Source of the DNA: Micromonospora sp. NBC_01813
GTDB lineage: Bacteria > Actinomycetota > Actinomycetes > Mycobacteriales > Micromonosporaceae
Assembly: GCF_035917335.1 (NCBI RefSeq)
Contig: NZ_CP109067.1
Span: 2,727,001-2,791,000 of the forward strand
DNA length: 64,000 nt
Direction of reading: 5' to 3'
Shown here piece after piece: positions 1 to 8,185 of this stretch (its first letter is position 1; every line of letters starts with the position of its first letter). A program made the position numbers and the translations under genes. Under the pieces are notes generated by a model. That model was given only the letters and a program-made list of their open reading frames with translations, was not told where the DNA came from and made no database searches.

Positions 1-224
1 CGGTGCTGCGGCAACGCCGGTACGGCAACCTCGTCGTCGTCGCCGGCAAGACCCTCCCCCGGGTCGCCGACCTGGCCCGGCGGGCCGCTGGCGACTGGTT
101 CCCGAGCCGGGTGGTGCACGGCACCGAGCTCGACCGGCTGATCGCCGACGCCACCCCGATCGACGACGCGACCGCGCAACCGTCGCCGCCGCCACCGAAC
201 AAAACTTTTCCCGATGGGCTTTGA
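1..224 (+). CDS. Spermidine synthase-like protein, C-terminal end (partial)
   Basis: The reading frame enters from the left edge and stops at 222-224, so only about 74 C-terminal residues are present. They contain a hydrophobic strand (NLVVVAG), a WFPSRVVHG segment and a Pro-rich tail. This resembles the end of the methyltransferase-fold domain of spermidine-synthase-like proteins common in actinobacteria. The catalytic part lies outside the window, so polyamine synthase activity cannot be judged. The promoter motif of the next gene begins inside its stop codon. Confidence 0.5.
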   Translation, partial: VLRQRRYGNLVVVAGKTLPRVADLARRAAGDWFPSRVVHGTELDRLIADATPIDDATAQPSPPPPNKTFPDGL

Positions 225-249
225 TCCGTACGCCGGCCGACTCCGTACT
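222..249 (+). promoter_or_regulatory. ECF-type promoter candidate for the sigma factor gene
   Basis: The sequence reads TGATCC (222-227), 16 bases, CGTACT (244-249). This fits the TGAACC / CGT pattern of actinobacterial ECF promoters. A start of transcription about 6-8 bases downstream would leave a leader of about 50 bases before the ATG at 308. The same bipartite motif with the same spacing lies upstream of the lipoprotein gene at 2153, which suggests autoregulation plus a regulon member. Assignment to the neighbouring sigma factor is inference. Confidence 0.45.
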
Positions 250-307
250 TCGGGGTGGGCCCCCAGCCGCGGGCCGCATGTCGGTAACGTCGGATGGAGG
301 TCCTGCG

Positions 308-1003
308 ATGTACGCGGTCGCAAGCGGCTGGCAGGCGGAATCGGTCCGGCCAGGCGTAACCGGCAGCAGGTCGCGCGGCACCGGGACCACGCAACGTTGG
401 CAGACCATCGACGGGAGGGCGGCCGAGCGCGATGATGAGCCGGTGACGCCACGGACCACCCACAGCCGGCACCAGGCCGGGATGCCGGAGTCCAGCCATG
501 GGGACGAACTCGTCCGTACGCTCTACGCGGAGCACGCCCGGCCGTTGCTGGGTTTCGTGCTCCGGCTGACCGGGGGGGACCGGCAGCGGGCGGAAGACAT
601 CGTCCAGGAGACACTGCTACGGGCGTGGCGCAACGCCCACCGGCTCGGTGCGCAGGGCCAGGCGTCGTTGCGACCCTGGTTGGTCACCGTGGCCCGGCGG
701 ATCGCCATCGACGATCACCGCAGTGAGAAGGCCAGACCGACCGAAGAGTACGACCGGGACCTGGAGAGTTTCGCCGAATCCGACGGCACCGACCAGGTGC
801 TGCGTCAGATGACCGTCACCGATGCGATGCGGACACTGAGTCAGCCGCATCGGGAGATCCTGGTCGAGACCTACTTCCGAGGCCGGACCGTGCCCGAGGC
901 GGCCGCCGAGCTGGGACTGCCATTGGGCACCGCGAAGTCGCGGGTCTACTACGCGCTACGAGCGCTGCGGACGGCGCTGCAACAGCGGGGGGTTACAGAA
1001 TGA
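308..1003 (+). CDS. ECF-family RNA polymerase sigma factor
   Basis: This 231-residue protein is an alternative sigma factor that directs RNA polymerase to stress promoters. Region 2 is visible as the FVLRLTGGDRQRAEDIVQETLLRAW stretch split over helices 2.1-2.2, followed by RPWLVTVARR (2.4 side). Region 4 contains the PHREILVETYFRG segment and the EAAAELGLPLGTAKSRV helix-turn-helix. The ATG at 308 is chosen because GGAGG (296-300) sits seven bases before it. GTG 443 and ATG 482 are in-frame alternatives that would remove a poorly conserved N-terminal extension. The stop overlaps the anti-sigma start (ATGA), so the two are translationally coupled. It resembles the SigL type, but the exact group is not certain. 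Confidence 0.88.
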   Translation: MYAVASGWQAESVRPGVTGSRSRGTGTTQRWQTIDGRAAERDDEPVTPRTTHSRHQAGMPESSHGDELVRTLYAEHARPLLGFVLRLTGGDRQRAEDIVQETLLRAWRNAHRLGAQGQASLRPWLVTVARRIAIDDHRSEKARPTEEYDRDLESFAESDGTDQVLRQMTVTDAMRTLSQPHREILVETYFRGRTVPEAAAELGLPLGTAKSRVYYALRALRTALQQRGVTE

Positions 1004-1872
1004 CACGGTCCGCACACTGGGATGTCGGGGCGTACGCGCTCGGCGCACTCGACCCCGACGACGTCGAACAGTTCGAGGAGCACCTGGCCGGATGTTGGGC
1101 CTGTGCGGCCGAGCTCGAATCGCTGATCCCGATCGTCGGGCTGATGTCGACGGTAGACATCAGCCAGCTGGAGGACAGCCCCGCCCTCCCTCAGGTGAGC
1201 CCCATCGGTGTGAGCCGAGCTGGTGGGGCAGCCGACGGCGACAACGACGTTCCGGAGCCGACCTGGTCGGCCGGCGGACTCGGCGCCGATCGGCATCGCG
1301 ACCACGGTCAGGTCCGTCCGCTCGGCCACGCCCGTAGCTCCCGGCGATGGCGGACCGGTCGCCCCTTGCAGATCGCCGCCGGGTTCGTCCTGACGGCCAC
1401 GTTGACCGGTGCCTCGTTCCTCGCCGGCTCGCAGTGGTTCGGTGACACCGGCTCCGTTCCGCAGGCCGGTCCGGACACCAGCGTGTCGGCCAGTGCGCCG
1501 CCGACTGATCCCCAGTCCGGGGTGGGCGGCCCTGAGGTCACCGGTGAGAAGTTCAGCACCCGGGACCCCTCCACCGGGGTGGAGGCCGACGTGGTGCTCG
1601 ACGAGGCGGCCTGGGGCACCCAGGTGTCGTTCGCGCTGCGCCGGGTGCCGGGGCCGATGCAGTGCCGGCTGGTGGTGATCCGGGCCAGTGGGACGGCCGA
1701 GGTGCTGTCGACCTGGTCGGTGCCGGAGGCCGGGTACGGGACCCCACAGCAGCCCGCACCGCTGCTGCTGACCACGTCGACGGCGGCACCACGCGACGAC
1801 ATCGAGCAGATCCAGGTGCAGGCGGTCGACCAGTCAGGGGTGGCCACCGCCATCGTGACGGTACCGGTCTGA
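1000..1872 (+). CDS. Membrane-anchored zinc-finger anti-sigma factor
   Basis: The 290-residue protein is the expected partner that holds the upstream ECF sigma factor inactive at the membrane. The N-terminal zinc-finger (zf-HC2/ZAS) motif is seen as H28-x3-C32-x2-C35, with H6 as a possible further ligand. A single membrane segment lies at about residues 123-143 (LQIAAGFVLTATL). The roughly 150-residue C-terminal part would be extracytoplasmic and is Thr/Ser/Pro-rich just after the membrane, then beta-rich. Release would typically be by redox change at the zinc site or by proteolysis; neither is shown here. It overlaps the sigma gene by four bases. Confidence 0.88.
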   Translation: MTRSAHWDVGAYALGALDPDDVEQFEEHLAGCWACAAELESLIPIVGLMSTVDISQLEDSPALPQVSPIGVSRAGGAADGDNDVPEPTWSAGGLGADRHRDHGQVRPLGHARSSRRWRTGRPLQIAAGFVLTATLTGASFLAGSQWFGDTGSVPQAGPDTSVSASAPPTDPQSGVGGPEVTGEKFSTRDPSTGVEADVVLDEAAWGTQVSFALRRVPGPMQCRLVVIRASGTAEVLSTWSVPEAGYGTPQQPAPLLLTTSTAAPRDDIEQIQVQAVDQSGVATAIVTVPV

Positions 1873-1921
1873 CCGAAGGCTCAGCCATTTCCGATATCAG
1901 CGGTACCGACTGTCAGAAGCG

Positions 1922-1963
1922 CAGCTCGTGGGTGTCCGGGTCTACCCGGACACCCACGAGCTG
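1922..1963 (+). terminator. Strong hairpin terminator after the sigma/anti-sigma operon
   Basis: A perfect 19-bp stem (1922-1940 pairing with 1945-1963) closes a TCTA loop. It lies 49 bases after the anti-sigma stop and is followed by TTCGTCGT rather than a long T run, as is usual in high-GC actinobacteria. The rest of the 280-base gap before the lipoprotein gene holds only the promoter motif at 2086-2113. Confidence 0.65.
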
Positions 1964-2085
1964 TTCGTCGTACCGGCTGGATCCGGACTGCGTAAACGCC
2001 TTTACCGGAGCACGGGACGCGCGCACACGCAGGCGACGGAAGGCTGGTTCAACCAGTGGCTGTGAAATTGTGCACCCCGGGATCC

Positions 2086-2113
2086 CGATCCAAACCAGCT
2101 GATGCTGCGTACT
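2086..2113 (+). promoter_or_regulatory. ECF-type promoter candidate for the lipoprotein gene
   Basis: CGATCC (2086-2091), 16 bases, CGTACT (2108-2113). The -10 half is identical, and the -35 half nearly identical, to the motif upstream of the sigma gene, with the same 16-base spacer. The predicted transcript would carry a leader of about 30 bases to the GTG at 2153. Confidence 0.45.
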
Positions 2114-2152
2114 CCTAGTTGAAGCCCGATGTGGACGAAATAGGGAGGGCAC

Positions 2153-2866
2153 GTGGCACTGGGAAAGCGGACCGTCATAGTCGCAGGCGCGCTGGCGGCA
2201 CTCGTGTTGCCGGGTTGTGCCCCGGCAGGTTACAACCCGGACGACTTTGGCGGCGCTCAGGCCCAGCCGGTCGTCAACGCGGCGAATGCGGCGGAGGCGT
2301 CAGCGGCCCCCGAGCCGGTCGACACCGAGGACGTCGCGGTCGACGTCGCCGACGAGGACCTGACCAAGGAACTGGTCGGCAAGGCCGTCGACAAGATGGG
2401 CGACGTCGTCACGGACGACGACGGCTGGCTGCTCTATCGCTTCGAGAACGACTCCAACGACCCGGCGACCTCGAACTGCGAGGGCGACTGCGCCAAGATC
2501 TGGCCGCCGGCGCTCACCGACGGGGACCCGATCCTGTCCGGAGTGGACGAGGAGCTCGTCGGCACGGTCAACCGGCCCGACGGCACCCGGCAGCTGACCA
2601 TCGACGGCTGGCCGATCTACTACTACGCCGGCGACGAGAAGCCCGGTGACTGGAAGGGCCAGGGCGTCGGCGGCACCTGGTTCGTCGTCCAGCCGGACGG
2701 CACGAAGAACCTGGAATGCCTGCCGGAGGGTACGCCGAAGCCCATCGCGGTGCCGGACGGCGACGGTCGCGACAACATCAACGGCAAAGACGGCTCCAAG
2801 GACGGCTCCGACAGCGACTCCGATTTGGGCAGCGACTCGGACAGCTCGGGCGACTACGACTACTGA
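2153..2866 (+). CDS. COG4315-type secreted lipoprotein with acidic tail
   Basis: The 237-residue protein has a signal peptide ending in the lipobox LPGC (Cys22), so it should be lipid-anchored outside the cell. The mature part carries two Y-x-[FWY]-x-x-D motifs, YRFENDSND at about 100 and YYYAGDEKPGD at about 160, which define the COG4315 (Lipoprotein_15 repeat) family of unknown function. Two Cys flank the first repeat (CEGDC) and one lies late. The last 35 residues are almost only Asp, Ser and Gly and end in DYDY. GTG is chosen because GGGAGG precedes it by four to five bases. Its promoter motif matches that of the ECF sigma gene. Confidence 0.85.
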   Translation: MALGKRTVIVAGALAALVLPGCAPAGYNPDDFGGAQAQPVVNAANAAEASAAPEPVDTEDVAVDVADEDLTKELVGKAVDKMGDVVTDDDGWLLYRFENDSNDPATSNCEGDCAKIWPPALTDGDPILSGVDEELVGTVNRPDGTRQLTIDGWPIYYYAGDEKPGDWKGQGVGGTWFVVQPDGTKNLECLPEGTPKPIAVPDGDGRDNINGKDGSKDGSDSDSDLGSDSDSSGDYDY

Positions 2867-2888
2867 CCCCACGGCGCCCGTTTGAAAC

Positions 2889-2931
2889 GCGGCGGCCGGT
2901 CGTTGCCAGGGAGGGCGCGGCCGGCCGCCGC
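2889..2931 (+). terminator. GC-rich hairpin after the lipoprotein gene
   Basis: An 11-bp stem pairs 2889-2899 with 2921-2931 around a 21-base loop, 23 bases after the stop codon. There is no T run. It is a plausible but loose actinobacterial terminator. Confidence 0.35.
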
Positions 2932-3032
2932 CGCGTATGCGGGAGAGTTCCCGTAGTCACACACGCACGAACAGCGAGCTTGAAATTCACGTTAAGCCAC
3001 TCCTAAGTGTTCCGTAGTTATGTGAAGCCTTG

Positions 3033-3062
3033 TTGACTGTTGTGGAGTTTGCTCCATACCTT
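3033..3062 (+). promoter_or_regulatory. Possible housekeeping promoter for the secreted protein gene
   Basis: TTGACT (3033-3038), 18 bases, TACCTT (3057-3062), in a stretch that is clearly AT-richer than its surroundings. It lies about 85 bases before the chosen GTG at 3147. It does not match the ECF motif found upstream of the preceding lipoprotein gene. Confidence 0.35.
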
Positions 3063-3146
3063 CGACAGGAAGCGGCGAACGAATACCGCCAACGACTGCG
3101 TTGCATCCGGACGACTCAATGTCGTTCGATGAAAGAGGTGGCCCAC

Positions 3147-3956
3147 GTGCACAGCTCCCCACGGCGACGGCGTACCAGTGACCAGAGCGAGGCCCAGCGT
3201 CGACCCCGCGGCAGTGTCCGTAGGCGGGTCCTCGCGGTGACCACGATGCTGGCGGTCTTCGGCGGTGTGGTCGCCGTGACCCAGATCTCCTCCGCCGGAA
3301 CCCGGGGCGACCGGGACCGGGACCGGGACCGCGGCAGCCAGCAATCCCCCGCTCCCGGCGGGTCCGCCGCAGCGCCGAGCGAGGCGCCGGCCGCCCCGAC
3401 ACCCGGCGGGTTGGAGATCCTCGGCAACGACTGCAGCGGCAGCGACCTGCCCGCACACGACGGATTCCAGAATGGTGACCGGTGCGTCAGCACCGCGTTC
3501 GGCGAGGTCGGCGACGCGGACACCAACCCTCAGTTGATGATCGTCTCGGCGCCGAACCGGGTCCGGGTCGGCCAGCCCTTCACCTTGCGGGTGAGCAGCC
3601 GCAACCTGGTCCGTGACCGGTTCCTGCCCGCCGGACAGGGCGGCTACTACCTGGAGAGTTCCGTCCTGAACGAGGACGGCCTCACCCGGGGTCACTTCCA
3701 CACCGCGTGCCGGATGCTGACCAGCAACCGCACCGCCCCCGAACCCGGCCCCGTACCGGCGTTCTTCGTGGCGACCGAGGACGGAGGTGGCGGCGCCGGG
3801 GCCGACGAGGTGACCGTCCAGGTGCCGGGCCTGCCCTCGACCGGCATCGCCCAGTGCGCCACGTGGGCGGGCGACGGATCCCACCGGGTGCCGATGATGG
3901 TGCGGGCCAACCAGATCCCCGCCTTCGACGTGGTACGGGTGGTCGTCACCCGCTGA
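3147..3956 (+). CDS. Secreted protein of unknown function with Arg-Asp repeat
   Basis: The 269-residue protein begins with a basic stretch (RRRR) and a hydrophobic segment at about residues 30-50 (VLAVTTMLAVFGGVVAV), so it is exported or anchored by its N-terminus. A linker follows with four Arg-Asp pairs, encoded by a hexanucleotide repeat, and a Pro/Ala/Ser-rich part. The C-terminal domain of about 180 residues contains GHFHTACRML and a late Cys in AQCATWAG and is probably a globular extracellular domain. I do not recognise the family with confidence. GTG 3147 is chosen because AAAGAGGTG precedes it; ATG 3129 is an alternative. No link to the sigma factor upstream is proven. Confidence 0.75.
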   Translation: MHSSPRRRRTSDQSEAQRRPRGSVRRRVLAVTTMLAVFGGVVAVTQISSAGTRGDRDRDRDRGSQQSPAPGGSAAAPSEAPAAPTPGGLEILGNDCSGSDLPAHDGFQNGDRCVSTAFGEVGDADTNPQLMIVSAPNRVRVGQPFTLRVSSRNLVRDRFLPAGQGGYYLESSVLNEDGLTRGHFHTACRMLTSNRTAPEPGPVPAFFVATEDGGGGAGADEVTVQVPGLPSTGIAQCATWAGDGSHRVPMMVRANQIPAFDVVRVVVTR

Positions 3957-3991
3957 CCGCCGACGCGGCCAGGCCTGGCACAGTGACCGGC

Positions 3992-4930
3992 ATGGTCACC
4001 CGGGAACAGTCGGACGGCGCCGCCGCGGCGCCCACCCGGGTGCTGGAGCCGCCGGACGGCTACCACCTGACCGGTTCCCTACGGCCGCTGGCGATGGGAC
4101 GGCACGATCCCTGTGCCCGCTGGGTCGCCGACACCTTCTGGTGGACCGCCCGTACCCCGGTTGGCCCGGCGTCCCTGGCGCTGCGCCGCGACGGCGGCGA
4201 GCTGGTCGCCACCGGACATGGCCCGGGTGCCGCGGCGGTCCTCGACATCGCCGACGCGGTCGCCGGGCTACGCGACGAGGTCCGCGACTTTCTCCCGCTG
4301 GCCCGACGACATCCGGTGGTGGCCGCGCTCAGCCGGCGCTTCGCCGGGGTCCGGCTGCCCACCACCGGTCAGGTGTTCGCCCGGACGCTGCGGGCCGTCC
4401 TGGAGCAGAAGGTCACCGGAGTCGAAGCCTTCCGGGGGTACGCCGCGATGGTCCGCCGGTTCGGCACGCCGGCGCCCGGACCGGTGCCGGGTCTGTGGGT
4501 CAGCCCGGAGCCGGCGGTGATCGCCACGACGCCGTACTGGGAGTTCCATCCCCTCGGCATCGAGCAACGTCGGGCGCAGGTCCTGCGCCGCGCCGCTGCC
4601 GTCGCCGCGCGGCTGGAAGCCAGCGGCGACGCCGGCACCGCGACCCGGCGGCTGACGAGCCTGCCCGGCATCGGCCGGTGGACCGCCGCAGAGGTGGTCC
4701 GGGTGGTGTTCGGTGCGGCGGACGCGGTGAGCGTCGGCGACTTCCACCTGCCGAACACCGTGGCCTGGGCACTGGCCGGCGAGGCCCGCGGCAGCGACGA
4801 CCGCATGATCGAGCTGCTGGAGCCGTTCCGGGGCCACCGGGCACGGGTCTGCATGCTGCTGGAGTTGGCGGGCGTGGCCGCGCCACGGTTCGGTCCCCGC
4901 GCCCCGCTACGCTCGTTCGCCCGCTTCTGA
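3992..4930 (+). CDS. DNA-3-methyladenine glycosylase 2-type base excision enzyme
   Basis: The 312-residue protein belongs to the HhH-GPD superfamily of DNA glycosylases (AlkA-like), which remove damaged bases in base excision repair. The helix-hairpin-helix is visible as LTSLPGIGRWTAAEV, followed by the conserved catalytic-loop segment SVGDFHLP with its Asp. The N-terminal half holds a Leu/Arg-rich domain typical of AlkA-like enzymes. ATG 3992 is taken; GTG 3983 is also possible, and no clear ribosome site decides between them. Its end overlaps the end of the convergent DUF1990 gene by 24 bases. Substrate range is not readable from the sequence. Confidence 0.85.
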   Translation: MVTREQSDGAAAAPTRVLEPPDGYHLTGSLRPLAMGRHDPCARWVADTFWWTARTPVGPASLALRRDGGELVATGHGPGAAAVLDIADAVAGLRDEVRDFLPLARRHPVVAALSRRFAGVRLPTTGQVFARTLRAVLEQKVTGVEAFRGYAAMVRRFGTPAPGPVPGLWVSPEPAVIATTPYWEFHPLGIEQRRAQVLRRAAAVAARLEASGDAGTATRRLTSLPGIGRWTAAEVVRVVFGAADAVSVGDFHLPNTVAWALAGEARGSDDRMIELLEPFRGHRARVCMLLELAGVAAPRFGPRAPLRSFARF

Positions 4931-5452
4931 CAGCCGGCGCAGCGCCACCCCCAGCCGCCAGGCGTAGCCGCGCTGGGCCAGCGCGGCGAGCGGTCCGGCC
5001 AGCCGCATGATCGGCGCCACCGGCCGGCTGAAGGCCACGACGGACAGCCAGGTGTGCTCGCCGCGCCGCTCGACGAGGAACGCCTCCTCCCCACTGGCCG
5101 GATGGCCGGGCAACGTCCCGTAGGCGAATCCGGCCCGATCGGCGTCGTCGACGGCCCACACCACGACGCAGGGCGCGACCAGGCGCAGCGGGCCGACGCC
5201 CAGCGCGACCGAGACCCGCACGCCGGGGGCGGCCTGCGGCGCGGTCGCGGTGACCCGTGCTCCGGCCGCGCGGTGCATCCGCCAGGTGAGTACCGCCCGC
5301 GCCGCCATCGGGAAACTGCCCGGCCGCAGGCGGGTGCGGTACCGCAGATGGCGGTAGCCGTCGGGTAGCACCGGTGGCGGCGCCACGGTGCCGGTCACCC
5401 GGCGCAGCAGTTCACCAGTGGCTCCGGCTTGAGGATAGGTAACGTCCAGCAC
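4907..5452 (-). CDS. DUF1990 family protein
   Basis: The 181-residue protein starts with LDVTYPQAGATGELL and contains the GYRHLRYRTRLRPG and FAYGTLPGHPASGEEAF segments typical of the DUF1990 family, a small actinobacterial family of unknown function. GTG 5452 is chosen since the family begins right at this Tyr-Pro segment; the frame is open further upstream but the extra residues do not look like coding sequence. The gene is divergent from the DNA ligase gene (gap 85 bases) and converges with the glycosylase gene. Confidence 0.8.
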   Translation of the reverse strand: MLDVTYPQAGATGELLRRVTGTVAPPPVLPDGYRHLRYRTRLRPGSFPMAARAVLTWRMHRAAGARVTATAPQAAPGVRVSVALGVGPLRLVAPCVVVWAVDDADRAGFAYGTLPGHPASGEEAFLVERRGEHTWLSVVAFSRPVAPIMRLAGPLAALAQRGYAWRLGVALRRLSEAGERA

Positions 5453-5537
5453 CCCAGCATTGTGCCAATCGGCTGCTTGCTGTTCCGGCAATTCGCGGCA
5501 AGGCCGGACTGTCGGACCGGGATGGTTCACTGGGTGG

Positions 5538-6623
5538 GTGAACCTGCCGCTCGCCCCGCCGCTGGAACCGATGTTGGCCAAGCCGGTCGCCACGATGCCC
5601 GTCGCCGCGCAGATGAGCTACGAGCCGAAGTGGGACGGCTACCGGTGCATCATCTTTCGTGACGGCGACGAAGTGGAGTTGGCCAGCCGTGGCGGCAAGA
5701 CACTCACCAGGTACTTCCCCGAGGTCATCGACCAGGTGCTGCGTCAGTTCCCGGACCGGATCGTGGTGGACGGCGAGTTGGTGGTGATCCGACAGGACGG
5801 CACCCGGTCGCGGCTCGACTTCGACCTGCTGGGCCAGCGCATCCACCCGGCGGCGTCCCGGGTGCGGTTGCTCGCCGACCAGACCCCCGCGTCCTTCGTG
5901 GCCTTCGACCTGCTGGCGCTCGGCGACGAATCGCTGCTCGACGAGTCGTTTCCCACCCGCCGCGCGAAACTGGCCGACGCACTGGCCTCGATCGTCGCGC
6001 CGATGCACCTCACCCCGGTCACCACGGACCCGGACACCGCCCGACGCTGGTTCGAGATCTTCGAGGGCGCCGGTCTCGACGGAGTGATCGCCAAGCCCGC
6101 CGACCTGCGCTACGAGCCCGGCAAGCGGTTGATGTTCAAGGTCAAACACGCCCGGACCGCCGACGTGGTGGTCGCCGGCTACCGCTGGCACAAGTCGGGG
6201 CCGGTGGTCGGCTCGCTGCTGCTGGGCCTGTACGACGACGCGGGGACACTGCACCACGTCGGCGTCAGCGCGTCGTTCACCGCCGCCCGCCGGGCCGAGC
6301 TCGTCGAGGAGTTGGCGCCGCTGGGAATCGCTGCCGCCGAGCACCCGTGGGCCGCCGGTGACCAGACCGCCGGGCAGCGGGTGCCAGGGGCGCCGAGCCG
6401 GTGGAGCGGCGGCAAGAACCTCGAATGGCAGCCGCTGCGACCGGACCTGGTCGCCGAGGTCGGCTACGACGCGATGGAGGGCGACCGGTTCCGGCACACC
6501 GCGCGCTTCCTGCGCTGGCGGTCGGATCGCGAGCCGCGGTCCTGCCGGTACGACCAGTTGGAACGACCAGTCCGCTTCGATGTCGAGCGGGTCCTGGCCG
6601 GCGACCCGACCGGGCAGCGTTGA
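5538..6623 (+). CDS. ligC: ATP-dependent DNA ligase (LigC type)
   Basis: The 361-residue protein seals DNA nicks using ATP. The adenylation motif is EPKWDGYR with Lys31 as the likely AMP-acceptor; downstream motifs include ELASRGGK, VVDGELV, DGVIAKP and FKVKH. The C-terminal half is an OB-fold ligase domain (VGSLLLGLYD, PDLVAEVGYD, TARFLRWRSD). Length fits the stand-alone LigC enzymes of actinobacteria, which act in end joining and excision repair alongside LigD. GTG 5538 follows GGGTG and fits the family N-terminus. The stop overlaps the next gene, so they may be cotranscribed. A LigD-type polymerase domain is encoded 4 kb away. Confidence 0.92.
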   Translation: MNLPLAPPLEPMLAKPVATMPVAAQMSYEPKWDGYRCIIFRDGDEVELASRGGKTLTRYFPEVIDQVLRQFPDRIVVDGELVVIRQDGTRSRLDFDLLGQRIHPAASRVRLLADQTPASFVAFDLLALGDESLLDESFPTRRAKLADALASIVAPMHLTPVTTDPDTARRWFEIFEGAGLDGVIAKPADLRYEPGKRLMFKVKHARTADVVVAGYRWHKSGPVVGSLLLGLYDDAGTLHHVGVSASFTAARRAELVEELAPLGIAAAEHPWAAGDQTAGQRVPGAPSRWSGGKNLEWQPLRPDLVAEVGYDAMEGDRFRHTARFLRWRSDREPRSCRYDQLERPVRFDVERVLAGDPTGQR

Positions 6624-8152
6624 CCCGGCACCGCCGTCGGGCGCGCACCGCCGCCGCGCTCGCCGTTGTCCTGACCGGGTTGGTCGGCTGCTCGCCAGAG
6701 CCGGCCACGCAACGGTCGCCGGCCACCGTTGCCGACACCGCAGACTGGCGGCCCTGCCCCGAGGAGGCACGGCAGCGGTACGGCGCGGTCCCCGACGACC
6801 TCAGCTACGACTGCGCCAGCATCGACGTGCCGGTGGACTGGTCCGCCGGCCCGGCCGGCGGGACCCTGTCGCTGGCACTTGTCCGGGCCCGGTCCACCCA
6901 GCAGCAGGACCGGATCGGTTCACTCGTGGTCAACCCGGGTGGGCCAGGAGTCTCCGGCATCGACGCCGCCCTGCGACTCGCGCTGGGCGAACGGTCCGGC
7001 GGCCTGCCCGACGAGGTGCTGCGCCGGTTCGACGTGGTCGGATTCGACCCACGCGGGGTGTCCCGCTCCGGCGGCATCACCTGCGGCGACGACGCCGACT
7101 GGGACGCCGTCTTCGGCGCCGACCCGAACCCCCGCGACGACGCGGCGTTCGCCGAGGCCGTGCGCGTCAGCCAGCGGATCGCGGCGAGCTGCGCGGCCCG
7201 CCACGGCGACCAGCTGGGCGCGTACTCCACCCACCAGACCGCGCAGGACCTGGACGCGGTACGCGCGGCGGTCGGCGACGACCAGCTGACCTACCTCGGC
7301 TACTCGTACGGCAGTCTGCTGGGCGCCACCTACGCGCATCTGTTCCCGGACCAGGTCCGGGCGCTGGTGCTCGACGGCGCTATCGATCCACACCAGGACC
7401 CGGTGACCGGATCACTCGGGCAGGCCGCCGGGTTCGAGCGGGCCTTCGACGCGTTCGCCCGCTGGTGTGCCGACGCGCCCCGGGACTGCCCGATCAGCGC
7501 CGACCCCGCCGGCACCCTCGACGAGATGACCGACCGGGCCCGCCAGGCTCCGGCCAGCACCACCGCCGGCCGCGCGGCCACCCCGGGCTGGATCTTCTAC
7601 GCCGTGGTCGCCTCGCTGTACGACGAGAGCGGCTGGGCACCGCTGGCCCGGGCACTGGCCGCACTGCGCGACGGGGATCCCGATCCGGTGTTCACGCTGG
7701 CCGACGGCTACACCGGCCGCGACCCGGCCGGCGGCTACGACGGCCTGTTCGCCGCCAACCTGGCGATCAACTGCGCCGACGCCGAGGTCGACCTCAGCAC
7801 CGAACAGATCCGGCAGTTGCAGCAGCAGTGGGGGCAGCAGCATCCCCGGTTCGGCCCGGCGTTGGCGGTCGGGCTGCTGGCCTGCGTCGACTGGCCGGCT
7901 ACCGCCGACCCGTACCCGGTCGGCCCGGCGGCGGGCGCCCCGCCGATCCTGGTGGTCGGCACCACCGGGGATCCGGCCACCCCGTACGAGCAGGCTCCCC
8001 GGCTGGCCGAGCTGTTGGGCACCGGCGTGCTGGTGACCTGGGACGGCAACGGGCACACCGCGTACCCGCACGCGGATTGTGTGGCCGCGGCGGTCGACGC
8101 GTACCTGATCGATCTGACGGTGCCCGACGACGGCCTGCGCTGCCCGGCTTGA
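6620..8152 (+). CDS. Secreted alpha/beta-hydrolase, TAP-like peptidase lipoprotein
   Basis: The 510-residue protein resembles the tripeptidyl aminopeptidase (S33) family of actinobacteria. The N-terminus is basic, then hydrophobic, and ends in TGLVGC, a lipobox, so it is probably anchored outside the cell. The nucleophile elbow is GYSYGS, preceded by NPGGPG at the oxyanion region; the acid lies near GTTGDPATP and the catalytic His in GNGHTAY, within a TAP-like C-terminal domain. Paired Cys suggest disulfides. TTG at 6620 overlaps the ligase stop (TTGA) and gives the correct signal peptide; no better start is present. Confidence 0.87.
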   Translation: MTRHRRRARTAAALAVVLTGLVGCSPEPATQRSPATVADTADWRPCPEEARQRYGAVPDDLSYDCASIDVPVDWSAGPAGGTLSLALVRARSTQQQDRIGSLVVNPGGPGVSGIDAALRLALGERSGGLPDEVLRRFDVVGFDPRGVSRSGGITCGDDADWDAVFGADPNPRDDAAFAEAVRVSQRIAASCAARHGDQLGAYSTHQTAQDLDAVRAAVGDDQLTYLGYSYGSLLGATYAHLFPDQVRALVLDGAIDPHQDPVTGSLGQAAGFERAFDAFARWCADAPRDCPISADPAGTLDEMTDRARQAPASTTAGRAATPGWIFYAVVASLYDESGWAPLARALAALRDGDPDPVFTLADGYTGRDPAGGYDGLFAANLAINCADAEVDLSTEQIRQLQQQWGQQHPRFGPALAVGLLACVDWPATADPYPVGPAAGAPPILVVGTTGDPATPYEQAPRLAELLGTGVLVTWDGNGHTAYPHADCVAAAVDAYLIDLTVPDDGLRCPA

Positions 8153-8185
8153 CCGACCCTCGCCGCGGGTGCGAGCTTTGCCGAC

